Under the pieces are notes generated by a model that worked only from the letters and a program-made list of their open reading frames with translations, ran no database searches and was not told the origin of the DNA. A program made the translations under genes and the position numbers. Shown piece after piece: positions 52,958-61,779 of a DNA stretch of 64,000 bases (positions are counted from its first letter, which is position 1; each line of letters starts with the position of its first letter). Source of the DNA: DATKPE01 sp035524335 (GTDB lineage Bacteria > Bacteroidota > Ignavibacteria > UBA10030 > SZUA-254); NCBI GenBank assembly GCA_035524335.1, contig DATKPE010000001.1:62001-126000 (forward strand). Reading direction: 5' to 3'.

Positions 52958-52990
52958 TTAGCTGACGTGAAGAATGCCATCTGAGGAAAT

Positions 52991-54010
52991 ATGGAGATTA
53001 ATGCGCGGCAGTTCCGTGTGCCGCAGATATACGGGGATTACTGGTTTAACTCCGATCCGGTTCCGGTCGGAGCAATGGGCGGGTATGTCCTGCTGATCGA
53101 TTTCTGGGATTATACCAACCTCCGCTGTCTGCAGTCGCTTCCATATCTGCGTGAATGGGACCGCCGCTACCGGGAGTTCGGTCTGGTCACGATCGGCGTT
53201 CACACGCCGCAGTTCCCCTTTGCCGTAAATCCGATGAACGTGCGTGCGGCCGTGGAGGATCTTCTCATCCGCTACCCGGTCGTCATGGATAACAGCTATG
53301 CGGTCTGGAACGCCTTCCGGAACCAGTTCTGGCCGACGAGGTATCTTGTCGACAAGGCGGGATATCTCCGGTACATGAGCACGGGGGAGAGCGCGTACCA
53401 GAATTTCGAACATGCGATCCAGTCGCTTCTGCAGGATGCCGGCTATCACGCCGAGTTTCCGTTTCTGATGGAGCCGGTCCGGGAGATCGACCGGCCGGGG
53501 GCCGTCTGTTTCCGTTCGACACCCGATATCCTTGCCGGCTGGCAGCGCGGCACCATCGGCAACATCGAGGGCTTCTCGCCGGAATCGACTGTGCATTACG
53601 AGGATCCCGGAGTCTATCTGCCCGGCCGGGTCTACCTCGATGGGAACTGGCTGAACGACAGGAATTTTCTCCGCCTCAATGATCCGGCCGGCCGCGGTGG
53701 TCACTTCGTGATTTCGTACGAAGCGAAGGAAATGACGATGGTCATCAAGCCGGAGGGGGAGTCGAACTTTCAGGTCTTCGTTCAGCAGGATGATGCATAT
53801 CTTCCCGCCGAGAACATGGGGGAGGACATGCGCCGGGATGAGGAGGGAAGAAGCTATTTTGTCGTCGAAAAGGCCCGGCTGTACCGGTTGATCAACAACC
53901 GCGAGTACGGGGAACATACCCTCCGGCTCTCGTGCAGATCGAACGGATTCGCATTTTATTCGGTATCATTCGTCTCGGCGGTCATGCCGGAGACGATCGG
54001 CAAAACCTGA
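52991..54010 (+). CDS. DipZ C-terminal-like thioredoxin-fold protein with a changed active site
   Basis: This 339-residue protein has no signal and matches the soluble part of DipZ-type proteins: a thioredoxin-like domain (about 1-160) with FWDYTNLRCLQSLPYLREW, GLVTIGVHTPQFPF, YPVVMDNSYAVWNAFRNQFWPTRYLVDKAG, then a beta-sandwich (about 175-330; YLPGRVYLDGNWLNDRNFLRL, MTMVIKPEGE). In DipZ the active site reads FWTYSCINCLRTLPY with a CxxC pair; here the aligned segment is FWDYTNLRCLQSLPY, so the nucleophilic cysteine is an asparagine and only the second cysteine remains. It is unlikely to be a normal disulfide oxidoreductase; a binding, peroxiredoxin-like or regulatory role is possible. The membrane domain of DipZ is absent. 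Confidence 0.82.
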   Translation: MEINARQFRVPQIYGDYWFNSDPVPVGAMGGYVLLIDFWDYTNLRCLQSLPYLREWDRRYREFGLVTIGVHTPQFPFAVNPMNVRAAVEDLLIRYPVVMDNSYAVWNAFRNQFWPTRYLVDKAGYLRYMSTGESAYQNFEHAIQSLLQDAGYHAEFPFLMEPVREIDRPGAVCFRSTPDILAGWQRGTIGNIEGFSPESTVHYEDPGVYLPGRVYLDGNWLNDRNFLRLNDPAGRGGHFVISYEAKEMTMVIKPEGESNFQVFVQQDDAYLPAENMGEDMRRDEEGRSYFVVEKARLYRLINNREYGEHTLRLSCRSNGFAFYSVSFVSAVMPETIGKT

Positions 54011-54089
54011 CCGGGCCAGACCGGTCGCTCTCAGTGCTCAGGCGGACGCCCTGGAAACGGCGCCCGCTGTTTAGTATAAAGGGGATTCA

Positions 54090-57000
54090 GTGAAGGACAG
54101 CGTGTCATTTCAGAACAGGATGCAGGAAAAGGTCATCGTCTTCGACGGTGCGATGGGCACCAATCTGCAGACCCAGCAGTTGACCGCGGACGATTTCGGG
54201 GGAGAACAGTATCTCGGCTGTAACGAGTATCTTGTCCTCAGCCGTCCCTCCGCGATCGAACGCGTCCATACGGATTTCCTCGCCGTCGGATGCGACGTCA
54301 TTGAGACCGACAGTTTCGGCGCGACGCCGGTGGTGCTGGCCGAATACGATCTGGCCGACCGGGCGCACGAGATCAACCGCGAGGCCGCAGTCATCGCCCG
54401 TCGCGTGGCACAGCAGTTCAGCACACCCGCCCACCCGCGGTTCGTGGCGGGATCGATGGGACCGACCACGAAGCTCCCTTCCCTCGGTCATATCACCTTC
54501 CGGGAGATGGAACACGCGTACTATGTTCAGGCCAAAGGACTCCTGGAAGGGGGGGTGGACCTTCTGATCGTCGAAACGTGCCAGGATCTCCTGCAGACCA
54601 AGGCCGCACTCGCCGGCATATTCCAGTATTTCCGCGACGCGCATGTTCAAAAGCCGGTTATCACATCGGTGACCATTGAATCGATGGGGACGATGCTCCT
54701 CGGTACCGAAATCGCAGCGGCCTTGACGGCACTTGAACCGTTCGACATTGCCGCCATCGGACTGAACTGCGCCACCGGACCGAAGGAGATGTCGGAACAC
54801 ATCCGCTATCTCTGCCAGAACAGCCCGAAACCGGTTCTGATGATGCCGAACGCCGGCATACCGGAAAACATCGGCGGGAGAGCTCATTACAAGCTGACCC
54901 CCGAAGAGTTTACCCGCTACCTTTCTCACTTCGTCAGGGATATCGGAGTGGGACTTGTCGGCGGCTGCTGTGGGACCACGGCGGAGCACCTCGGCAGTCT
55001 CGTCCGCGAAGTTGGGGGGCTGGCCCCTCTCGACCGGAAACCCTCGTTCACCCCATCCACCGCCAGCCTCTATCAGAGCGTCCCGATGCATGTCGATCCC
55101 GCCCCGGTGATCATCGGCGAACGGACCAATGCGAACGGAAGCAGACAGTTCAGGGAATTCCTTGCGGCGAACGACTGGGAAGGGATGACCGGGATGGCGA
55201 AACAGCAGGTGAAGGAAGGCGCGCACCTGCTCGATGTCTGTGCCGCGTATGTCGGCAGGACCGAGATCGACGACATGCGGGAACTGATGACCCGGTTCAG
55301 CACACAGGTCACCGCACCGCTCATGATCGATTCGACCGAAATTCCCGTCATGGAAGAGGCTCTGCGGCATATCGGGGGGCGGGCGATCATCAATTCGGTC
55401 AACCTGGAGGACGGCGAGGAGAGGGTGGCGAAGGTCCTCGGTCTCTGCCGGAAATACGGCGCCGCCGTTGTGGTGCTGACGATCGATGAACAGGGAATGG
55501 CCAAAACCGTCGAACGGAAACTCGATATTGCACGGCGCATCCACGACCTTGCCGTCGACCGCTTCGGCATGCGCGACCAGGATCTGGTTTTCGATCTTCT
55601 GACGTTCACCCTTGCATCCGGGGACGAGGAGTTCCGGAAGGCGGGGACGGCCACCCTCGGGGCGATCCGCGGGTTGAAGCAGATGTACCCGAAGGTCTAC
55701 ACAAGTCTCGGCGTCAGCAACATCTCCTTCGGTCTCGCACCGCATGCGCGTCATGTTCTGAACAGCGTGTTCCTCCATTACGCCATCGAATACGGTCTCG
55801 ATATGGCGATCGTGCATGCGTCGAAGATCATGCCGCTCTACAAAATACCGCCGGAAGAGCAGGAAATGTGCCGGAGGCTTATTTTTGATGAGCGCTCCGC
55901 CGCCGGCGACCCTCTGCAGGAGATCCTTGCCTTCTATACGAAGAAGAAAACCGCGGTAAAAAAGGAATCGCTCACATCGCTGACGATCGAGGAGCGTCTG
56001 AAGTCCCGCATCATCGACGGCGACAAGAACGGCCTCCAGACCGATCTCGACGAGGCGCTGAAAAAGTACAGCGCGCTCGAAATAATCAATGTCCATCTGC
56101 TCGGCGGAATGAAGGTCGTCGGCGATCTCTTCGGGAGTGGGCAGATGCAGCTCCCCTTCGTCCTTCAGTCGGCGGAGGTCATGAAGAGTTCTGTCGGCTA
56201 TCTGGAAAAATTCATGGATAAATCGGCCGCCAGCGCACGCGGGACGATGATCATCGCCACGGTGAAGGGGGACGTGCACGACATCGGCAAGAACCTGGTC
56301 GATATCATTCTCACCAACAATGGGTACCGGGTGGTGAACCTCGGCATCCAGTGCCCGCTCGACCGAATGCTCACCGCCTTTGCCGAACATGGGGCGGACG
56401 CCATCGGCATGTCGGGACTCCTCGTGAAATCGACCCTCATCATGAAGGAAAACCTGGAAGTGATGAACGAACGGGCCCTGATTCCACCCGTCATCCTCGG
56501 CGGGGCGGCCCTCACGCGGCGATATGTGGAACAGGATCTGAAACCTGTCTACCGGGGCGACCTGTATTACGCAAACGATGCGTTCGACGGGCTCCGGTTC
56601 ATGGAGGAGATCGCTGAAAAGAAGAAGAACGGCGGCGGCATTGCCGCGGCGCCGTCCACCACGCCCGCTCCGGTTCCGCGCCCCGGAAAGGATGCTCCGC
56701 CCGCTCCGGCGCCCGTCCGCTCGTCGTTCGTACAGAACGCCCCGGTTCCGGTGCCGCCCTTCCTGGGGACGGAGGTTGTGACCGCATTGCCCCTCCCGGA
56801 GGTCTTTCCGTATATCAACGATATCGCCCTCTACCGCGGCCAGTGGCAGGTCCGGCGCGGCGATCTGAGCGCCGAGGCGTACGACCGTCTCATCGATGAG
56901 AAGATCGTTCCCGAACGGCGCCGGCTCGAACAGGAATGCATACGGGAGGGACTGCTCGCACCGGCGGCGGTCTACGGTTATTATCCGTGCCGGTCGGACG

Positions 57001-57614
57001 GCAATTCCCTCATCATCTTCAAACCGAAGGGTGCGGCTGATCCGACGGAGAGGTGGGACCCGGAATTCCGCCGATCGCTCTTCGCTGAAGGCGCATCACG
57101 TCCCGCGCTCGAGGAATGGGTCCGGTTCACCTTTCCCCGTCAGACGGCGGACCGGAACCTCTGCATCTCCGATTTCTTTGTCCCTGCAGATTCCGGCAGG
57201 TACGATGTGCTCGCCTGCCAGATCGTGACTATGGGAAAGCGGGCGTCCGATCATTCCCGCCTTCTCTTCGGCGCCGACAGATATCAGGAATATCTCTATT
57301 TCCACGGGCTCAGCGTGGAAGCCGCCGAGGCACTTGCCGAGCTCATGCACCGGCGTATACGCGCCGAGCTGGGAATACAGGGAAATGACGCCGCCGATAT
57401 CCGGAAGCTGTTCAGCCAGCAGTACCAGGGATCGAGGTACAGTTTCGGTTATCCAGCCTGTCCGCGCCTGGAGGATCAGACGGGGCTCTTCCGGCTTCTC
57501 CGGCCGGAACGGATCGGGGTGACCCTCACGGAAGAATTCCAGCTGGTTCCCGAACAGTCGACATCGGCGATCGTAACGCACCATCCGCAGGCAAAGTATT
57601 TCTCGGTGGCATGA
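54090..57614 (+). CDS. metH: Cobalamin-dependent methionine synthase
   Basis: MetH methylates homocysteine using methyl-tetrahydrofolate and B12. The 1174-residue protein holds all four modules: homocysteine domain (1-310) with VFDGAMGTNLQ, LNCATG and GGCCGT zinc cysteines; pterin domain (about 340-610) with GERTNANGSRQF; cap plus B12 domain (about 640-860) with D728-VH-DIG, where H730 binds cobalt; and the activation domain (about 915-1174) with RYSFGYPACPRLED for S-adenosylmethionine. A Pro/Ala-rich linker of some 45 residues joins B12 and activation domains. The start is a GTG at 54090 just after a possible -10 (TATAAA 54075-54080); an ATG at 54120 is an alternative. Confidence 0.95.
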   Translation: MKDSVSFQNRMQEKVIVFDGAMGTNLQTQQLTADDFGGEQYLGCNEYLVLSRPSAIERVHTDFLAVGCDVIETDSFGATPVVLAEYDLADRAHEINREAAVIARRVAQQFSTPAHPRFVAGSMGPTTKLPSLGHITFREMEHAYYVQAKGLLEGGVDLLIVETCQDLLQTKAALAGIFQYFRDAHVQKPVITSVTIESMGTMLLGTEIAAALTALEPFDIAAIGLNCATGPKEMSEHIRYLCQNSPKPVLMMPNAGIPENIGGRAHYKLTPEEFTRYLSHFVRDIGVGLVGGCCGTTAEHLGSLVREVGGLAPLDRKPSFTPSTASLYQSVPMHVDPAPVIIGERTNANGSRQFREFLAANDWEGMTGMAKQQVKEGAHLLDVCAAYVGRTEIDDMRELMTRFSTQVTAPLMIDSTEIPVMEEALRHIGGRAIINSVNLEDGEERVAKVLGLCRKYGAAVVVLTIDEQGMAKTVERKLDIARRIHDLAVDRFGMRDQDLVFDLLTFTLASGDEEFRKAGTATLGAIRGLKQMYPKVYTSLGVSNISFGLAPHARHVLNSVFLHYAIEYGLDMAIVHASKIMPLYKIPPEEQEMCRRLIFDERSAAGDPLQEILAFYTKKKTAVKKESLTSLTIEERLKSRIIDGDKNGLQTDLDEALKKYSALEIINVHLLGGMKVVGDLFGSGQMQLPFVLQSAEVMKSSVGYLEKFMDKSAASARGTMIIATVKGDVHDIGKNLVDIILTNNGYRVVNLGIQCPLDRMLTAFAEHGADAIGMSGLLVKSTLIMKENLEVMNERALIPPVILGGAALTRRYVEQDLKPVYRGDLYYANDAFDGLRFMEEIAEKKKNGGGIAAAPSTTPAPVPRPGKDAPPAPAPVRSSFVQNAPVPVPPFLGTEVVTALPLPEVFPYINDIALYRGQWQVRRGDLSAEAYDRLIDEKIVPERRRLEQECIREGLLAPAAVYGYYPCRSDGNSLIIFKPKGAADPTERWDPEFRRSLFAEGASRPALEEWVRFTFPRQTADRNLCISDFFVPADSGRYDVLACQIVTMGKRASDHSRLLFGADRYQEYLYFHGLSVEAAEALAELMHRRIRAELGIQGNDAADIRKLFSQQYQGSRYSFGYPACPRLEDQTGLFRLLRPERIGVTLTEEFQLVPEQSTSAIVTHHPQAKYFSVA

Positions 57615-57620
57615 GAACAG

Positions 57621-57649
57621 TTGATATATTGGGGAAATTTCCGTATACT
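57621..57649 (+). promoter_or_regulatory. Sigma-70 type promoter for DUF309-ferredoxin pair
   Basis: TTGATA (57621-57626) and TATACT (57644-57649), spacer 17. The expected start at about 57656 is almost at the ATG 57658, so the mRNA may be leaderless. Confidence 0.65.
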
Positions 57650-57657
57650 TGTCGTTG

Positions 57658-58044
57658 ATGTTCGCGGAAGAACTGCGGCGAGGCGTCGCATTATTCAATA
57701 CCGGGCATTATTTCGAATGCCATGACGTTCTGGAAGATCTGTGGCGCGGAACCCGCGGTGCCGACCGGCTTTTTCTCCAGGGATTGATTCAGCTTGCCGT
57801 CGGATTGTATCACGCCGGCAACGGGAACTGGCGCGGAGCCAACAGCCAGCTGAGAAAGAGCACTGCGAAACTCGAGCAGTACAGACCGGCATTCCGCGGC
57901 GTCGACGTCGACAGACTGCTGGCCGACAGCATTCCCTGGATCAGCCGCACCGAGCCGGGAAGTCCGTGGACGGAAAACAGAGAAGAAAATTTGGTACGAC
58001 CCAAAATTCAATATTTTCATTTGGAATCCTCGAAGGAGAATTAG
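57658..58044 (+). CDS. DUF309 family protein
   Basis: The start at ATG 57658 gives 128 residues; a TTG at 57649 overlaps the -10 element and is rejected. The DUF309 signature is clear: FNTGHYFECHDVLEDLWRGTRGADRLFLQGLIQLAVGLYHAGNGN, with the EAHEVLE-type H...E positions and QGLIQLA. The family is a small helical protein of unknown role, possibly metal-binding. There is no ribosome-binding site. The ferredoxin gene begins one base after its stop, so the two are co-transcribed and probably coupled. Confidence 0.88.
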   Translation: MFAEELRRGVALFNTGHYFECHDVLEDLWRGTRGADRLFLQGLIQLAVGLYHAGNGNWRGANSQLRKSTAKLEQYRPAFRGVDVDRLLADSIPWISRTEPGSPWTENREENLVRPKIQYFHLESSKEN

Positions 58045-58045
58045 T

Positions 58046-58384
58046 ATGGCAACAATGATCACGGAAGAATGCATCAACTGCGGGGCCTGCGAGCCGGAGT
58101 GTCCGAACACCGCCATCTATGCGGGCGGCGTGCAGTGGGAACTCGGCGGTGCGAAGCACGATGCAATCTCGAACGATTTTTATTACATCGTTCCGGAAAA
58201 GTGCACCGAGTGTGTCGGTCACTTCGATCAGGAACAGTGCGCCGCCGTCTGTCCCGTCGACTGCTGTGTTCCCGATCCGAACCATGTCGAAACCGAAGAT
58301 CAGCTCTTTGCCCGCGCAAAGAAACTTCACCCCGATCGTGAATTTGCCGAATTGGGCGCGGCGACATCGCATTTCAGAAAATAA
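58046..58384 (+). CDS. 2[4Fe-4S] ferredoxin (YfhL-like)
   Basis: This 112-residue ferredoxin binds two [4Fe-4S] clusters: ECINCGACEPECP near the N-terminus and KCTECVGHFDQEQCAAVCPVDC, where the second motif has the insertion typical of Alvin/YfhL-type ferredoxins, followed by a C-terminal helix of some 35 residues. It transfers single electrons at low potential in the cytoplasm. Ribosome-binding site AAGGAG is eight bases upstream inside the DUF309 frame. A strong terminator follows the stop. Confidence 0.95.
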   Translation: MATMITEECINCGACEPECPNTAIYAGGVQWELGGAKHDAISNDFYYIVPEKCTECVGHFDQEQCAAVCPVDCCVPDPNHVETEDQLFARAKKLHPDREFAELGAATSHFRK

Positions 58385-58406
58385 GACGAATCACGTTTGT
58401 GTGCCG

Positions 58407-58438
58407 GGTCGGTTGGAGTTCTTCAACCGACCTTTTTT
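58407..58438 (+). terminator. Intrinsic terminator after ferredoxin
   Basis: GGTCGGTTG / CAACCGACC stem with an 8-base loop and TTTTTT tail. Confidence 0.93.
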
Positions 58439-58468
58439 GTCTCCGGCAGATCCGCGGAAGCATGACCG

Positions 58469-59314
58469 ATGAAGATTGGACCTTATACCCTTTCTCCGAT
58501 CGAAACCGGACGCTTTGCGCTCGACGGCGGGGCCATGTTCGGCGTCGTTCCCCAACCCCTCTGGCGCAAAACCAATCCGCCCGATGACCGCAACCGCATC
58601 ACCCTCGCGGCCCGCGCCCTCCTTGCCGTCGGCGAGGGGAGAACCATCCTCATCGATAACGGGAACGGAACCAAACTCAGCGATAAACTGCGGGATATCT
58701 ACCGCATCGATACCTCCGGTTCCGATCTCATCCGCTCTCTCGCTTCCGCGGGGGTGAGCCCGGACGACGTGACCGATGTCGTCCTCACCCACCTTCATTT
58801 CGACCACGCGGGCGGTTCCACGGTCCGCTCCGGGAACGAGGTCGTACCCGCGTTTCCCAGGGCCCGGTACTATCTCCAGCGCGCGCACTGGGAGCAGGCG
58901 CTCCGGCCGACAGAGAAAGACCGCGCCAGTTTCTTCCCCGAGGATTATCAGCCCCTGCTGGACCACCGTGTGCTCGAATTCCTCGACGGCCCCTGCCGCC
59001 TCTTCCCGGGATTCGAGCTCATTCTCATGAACGGTCATACAACCGCCCAACAGCTCCCGAAAATCAGCGACGGTACTGCCACACTCCTCTTCTGCTGTGA
59101 TCTGGTCCCGACGACGGCGCATGTGCCCCTGCCGTACATCATGGCCTACGACCTCCGTCCCCTGGTGACTCTCGAAGAGAAGAAAAAAGTATTCGCCGAT
59201 GCCGCGGAGGAGGGCTGGATCCTGTTTTTTGAGCACGACCCTGCAACCGTCGCCGGCAGAATTCTCCGGACCGACAAAGGGTTTGCGCTCGCCCCCGAAT
59301 CCGTTTCCTGGTGA
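58469..59314 (+). CDS. Metallo-beta-lactamase fold hydrolase
   Basis: This 281-residue protein is of the MBL superfamily: the zinc motif VVLTHLHFDHAGG (HxHxDH), further ligands in MNGHTTAQQLP and CCDLVPTTAH, and the late FEHDP histidine. The N-terminus has the FALDGGAMFGVVPQPLWRK segment often seen in MBL hydrolases related to quorum-lactonase or phosphonate types. The substrate is unknown. It is the first gene of an overlapping four-gene run with a Rieske protein, queG and trxB. Confidence 0.9.
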   Translation: MKIGPYTLSPIETGRFALDGGAMFGVVPQPLWRKTNPPDDRNRITLAARALLAVGEGRTILIDNGNGTKLSDKLRDIYRIDTSGSDLIRSLASAGVSPDDVTDVVLTHLHFDHAGGSTVRSGNEVVPAFPRARYYLQRAHWEQALRPTEKDRASFFPEDYQPLLDHRVLEFLDGPCRLFPGFELILMNGHTTAQQLPKISDGTATLLFCCDLVPTTAHVPLPYIMAYDLRPLVTLEEKKKVFADAAEEGWILFFEHDPATVAGRILRTDKGFALAPESVSW

Positions 59315-59340
59315 ACCGGGCGGAGCCGCCGTTCACTCCC

Positions 59341-59658
59341 ATGTCCCGTCAGATCACCATATGCCCCCTCGAACGATTTCCGAACGGCGGCCTTGGCCGT
59401 TTTGATCCGGACGGGAAGGATCTCGTCGTCGCCCGCTGCGGCGATCAGTTCTACGCCGCAGACAATTCCTGCGCTCATCAGCATGTGGCCCGCCTCCACG
59501 AGGGAAGACTCGAAGGATGTATCCTCGAATGCCCGATGCACGGGTGGCGGTTCGATCTCCGGACCGGCCGGTCTCCTTCCGGAGAGGGAAGGTTGCAGAT
59601 TTATCCCGTGCGCATCGTCGGCGGCATGCTGGTCTGTGATCTTCCGGAGGAGGCATGA
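59341..59658 (+). CDS. Rieske [2Fe-2S] ferredoxin
   Basis: This small soluble Rieske protein (105 residues from ATG 59341; a GTG at 59311 overlapping the previous stop would give 115) has the cluster motif CAHQH...CPMHGWRFD: Cys and His in the first box, Cys and His in the second, 15-17 residues apart. It resembles NirD/BphF-type electron carriers. No oxygenase or nitrite reductase is nearby. The stop overlaps the queG start (ATGA), so translation is coupled. Confidence 0.9.
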   Translation: MSRQITICPLERFPNGGLGRFDPDGKDLVVARCGDQFYAADNSCAHQHVARLHEGRLEGCILECPMHGWRFDLRTGRSPSGEGRLQIYPVRIVGGMLVCDLPEEA

Positions 59659-60605
59659 ATCCCGGCGAGTTCACGACTGCGCTGAAAACCGCGGCCGCCC
59701 GGATCGGTTTCGATAAAATAGGCATCGCCGCGGCGACGGAACTCGCCGGGGACGGCGAACTCCTGAAGGAATGGCTGAGTCGCGGATACCAGGGCACCAT
59801 GAGCTGGATGGACCGCCGCAGGGATGAACGGATCGATATCCGGAACGTTTTCCCGGATATCCGCTCCGTTGTCGTCGTTGCCGTCAATTACTATACCGAC
59901 GTCGCCCATTCAACATCGCCCGGCACCGGAAAAATATCGAGATACGCGTGGGGCGCCGATTATCATGAGATTGTGCTGGAGCGGATTGACCGGCTCCTGG
60001 CCGCCGCGAAGGAGCTCGACCCGGCCGTCCACGGCCTTACCTACGTCGACACCGGTCCTGTGATGGAAAAGGCCTGGGCTGAACGGTCCGGGATAGGATG
60101 GCGCGGAAAACATACGAACGTTATCACCACCGAGCTGGGGTCCTGGATCTTTCTCGGCGTTCTCCTCCTGAATGTGGAGTGTGAATACGACACGCCCGCA
60201 ACAGATCACTGCGGCACCTGCACGCTCTGTATCGACGCCTGCCCGACCGACGCGATCGTACAGCCGTATCTGCTCGACGCAACCCGCTGTATCTCCTATC
60301 TCACGATCGAACACAGGGGAGACATCCCCGCCGACCTCGGCCGCAGTTTCGAGGGATGGATCTTCGGATGCGACATCTGCCAGGACGTCTGTCCCTGGAA
60401 TGAACGCTTCGCCCGCCCGACCGCCATCGGGGAATTTTCTCCATCCCCGGAAACACGGGCTCCCGACCTCGCGGCGGCGGCCGGTCTTTCCCCCGAAGAA
60501 TTCCGTTCGACGTTTGGACAAAGTCCGGTCCGGCGCGCGAAGTATGAGGGGTTTATCAGGAATGTCAGAATCGCACAACAATACTCCAAGGATCATCTGC
60601 CATGA
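59655..60605 (+). CDS. queG: Epoxyqueuosine reductase
   Basis: QueG makes queuosine from epoxyqueuosine in the wobble position of tRNA, using cobalamin and two [4Fe-4S] clusters. The 316-residue protein has the N-terminal QueG/DUF1730 part (GFDKIGIAAATEL, GYQGTMSWMDRRRDER, RYAWGADYHEIV, VDTGPVMEKAWAERSGIGWRGKHTN), then CGTCTLCIDACP and the DICQDVCPWNE cluster segment. It overlaps the Rieske gene by four bases and trxB by four, a compact operon. Other queuosine genes are not in the window. Confidence 0.95.
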   Translation: MNPGEFTTALKTAAARIGFDKIGIAAATELAGDGELLKEWLSRGYQGTMSWMDRRRDERIDIRNVFPDIRSVVVVAVNYYTDVAHSTSPGTGKISRYAWGADYHEIVLERIDRLLAAAKELDPAVHGLTYVDTGPVMEKAWAERSGIGWRGKHTNVITTELGSWIFLGVLLLNVECEYDTPATDHCGTCTLCIDACPTDAIVQPYLLDATRCISYLTIEHRGDIPADLGRSFEGWIFGCDICQDVCPWNERFARPTAIGEFSPSPETRAPDLAAAAGLSPEEFRSTFGQSPVRRAKYEGFIRNVRIAQQYSKDHLP

Positions 60606-61558
60606 ATACATCTGCCGTTCACAATGTCATCATCATCGGTTCCGGACCCGCGGGTCTCACCGCCGCCGTCTACACCGGTCGTGCCAGCCTCAATCCGGTG
60701 GTCTTCGAGGGAACACAGCCGGGCGGCCAGCTGACGATCACCACCGAGGTCGAAAACTATCCGGGATTTCCGGATGGAATTCTCGGTCCGGAGCTCATGG
60801 ACCGGTTCCGGAAACAGGCCGAACGGTTCGGAGCCGTCACGAAATTCGAGGATGTCGCCTCGGTTGACTTTCGCTCGTCCCCGTTCCGCATCCGGGCAAA
60901 TGAGAGGGAATATCTCTCGAAAACCGTGATCATCGCAACTGGGGCCTCGGCCAAATGGCTCGATATCCCATCCGAGAAAACGTACATGGGACACGGGGTG
61001 AGCGCATGCGCAACCTGCGACGGCTTCTTCTTCAAGGGCCTCGAGGTTGCCGTGGTCGGCGGCGGCGATACGGCGATGGAAGAAGCGAATTTTCTCACGA
61101 AGTTTGCCTCGAAGGTGACCATCATTCACCGCCGCGATGCGCTCCGGGCATCGAAGATCATGCAGGACCGGGTCCTGGCGAATCCCAGGATCTCCGTCGT
61201 CTGGAACTCGGCGGTCGAAGAAATTCTCGGCTCCGATGCCGGCGGGAAGAAAACTGTGACCGGACTGAAACTGCGCGATACCGTCACGGGGAAAATATCC
61301 GAGATCCGGATGGACGGGCTCTTCATGGGCATCGGCCATCAGCCGAACACCGCTATTTTCCGGGGTCAGATCGAGCTCAATCCGCAGGGGTATGTTGTCG
61401 TGAAGCCCGGCACGACGCGGACGAGTGTGGAAGGCGTTTTCGCCGCGGGCGATGTCGCCGATCCGGTCTATCGCCAGGCGGTGAGCGCGGCCGGCACGGG
61501 ATGCATGGCGGCTATCGAAGCCGAGCGATTCCTCGAGGCGCATCATGAGAAACCGTGA
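60602..61558 (+). CDS. trxB: Thioredoxin reductase
   Basis: TrxB reduces thioredoxin with NADPH. The 318 residues hold the FAD motif IIGSGPAGLTAAVYTGRA, the NADPH motif VAVVGGGDTAMEEA, the redox pair C136/C139 in SACATCDGFFFKG and the closing GDVADPVYRQAVSAAGTGCMAA. Its ATG lies in the queG stop codon (ATGA). This operon links a cobalamin/Fe-S tRNA enzyme and a Rieske carrier with the thiol-redox system; the electron donor of QueG is unproven. Confidence 0.96.
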   Translation: MNTSAVHNVIIIGSGPAGLTAAVYTGRASLNPVVFEGTQPGGQLTITTEVENYPGFPDGILGPELMDRFRKQAERFGAVTKFEDVASVDFRSSPFRIRANEREYLSKTVIIATGASAKWLDIPSEKTYMGHGVSACATCDGFFFKGLEVAVVGGGDTAMEEANFLTKFASKVTIIHRRDALRASKIMQDRVLANPRISVVWNSAVEEILGSDAGGKKTVTGLKLRDTVTGKISEIRMDGLFMGIGHQPNTAIFRGQIELNPQGYVVVKPGTTRTSVEGVFAAGDVADPVYRQAVSAAGTGCMAAIEAERFLEAHHEKP

Positions 61559-61707
61559 GTGCTAAATTGTCAGATCCGTCGATCAGGTCGACAGGTGCGT
61601 TCTGTCACCCTGTCCGACCCGACGGACACGGTTGCATACGGTCTGTCATTTCGTCAATGCGCATTTTCCGAAGAGCGAAAATTACAATAAAAATTCTTCT
61701 CTCATGA

Positions 61708-61724
61708 CTGGCACGGGGTTTGAA
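61708..61724 (+). promoter_or_regulatory. Sigma-54-like promoter of the small heat-shock gene
   Basis: The sequence CTGGCACGGGGTTTGAA matches the sigma-54 consensus YTGGCACGRNNNTTGCW with one mismatch (GA instead of GC at -12). GG (61710-61711) and GA (61722-61723) are the required ten bases apart. The expected start is about 61735, 45 bases before the ATG. No upstream activator site was identified. Confidence 0.65.
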
Positions 61725-61779
61725 TTATTCCCGGCAGAGCACAACAACCATATTTAACAAACATGAGAGGAGAACTACA

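Noticed and set aside
54105..56390. 761-codon frame antisense to metH
   Set aside because: Same shadow effect; low-complexity translation against a complete MetH on the plus strand.
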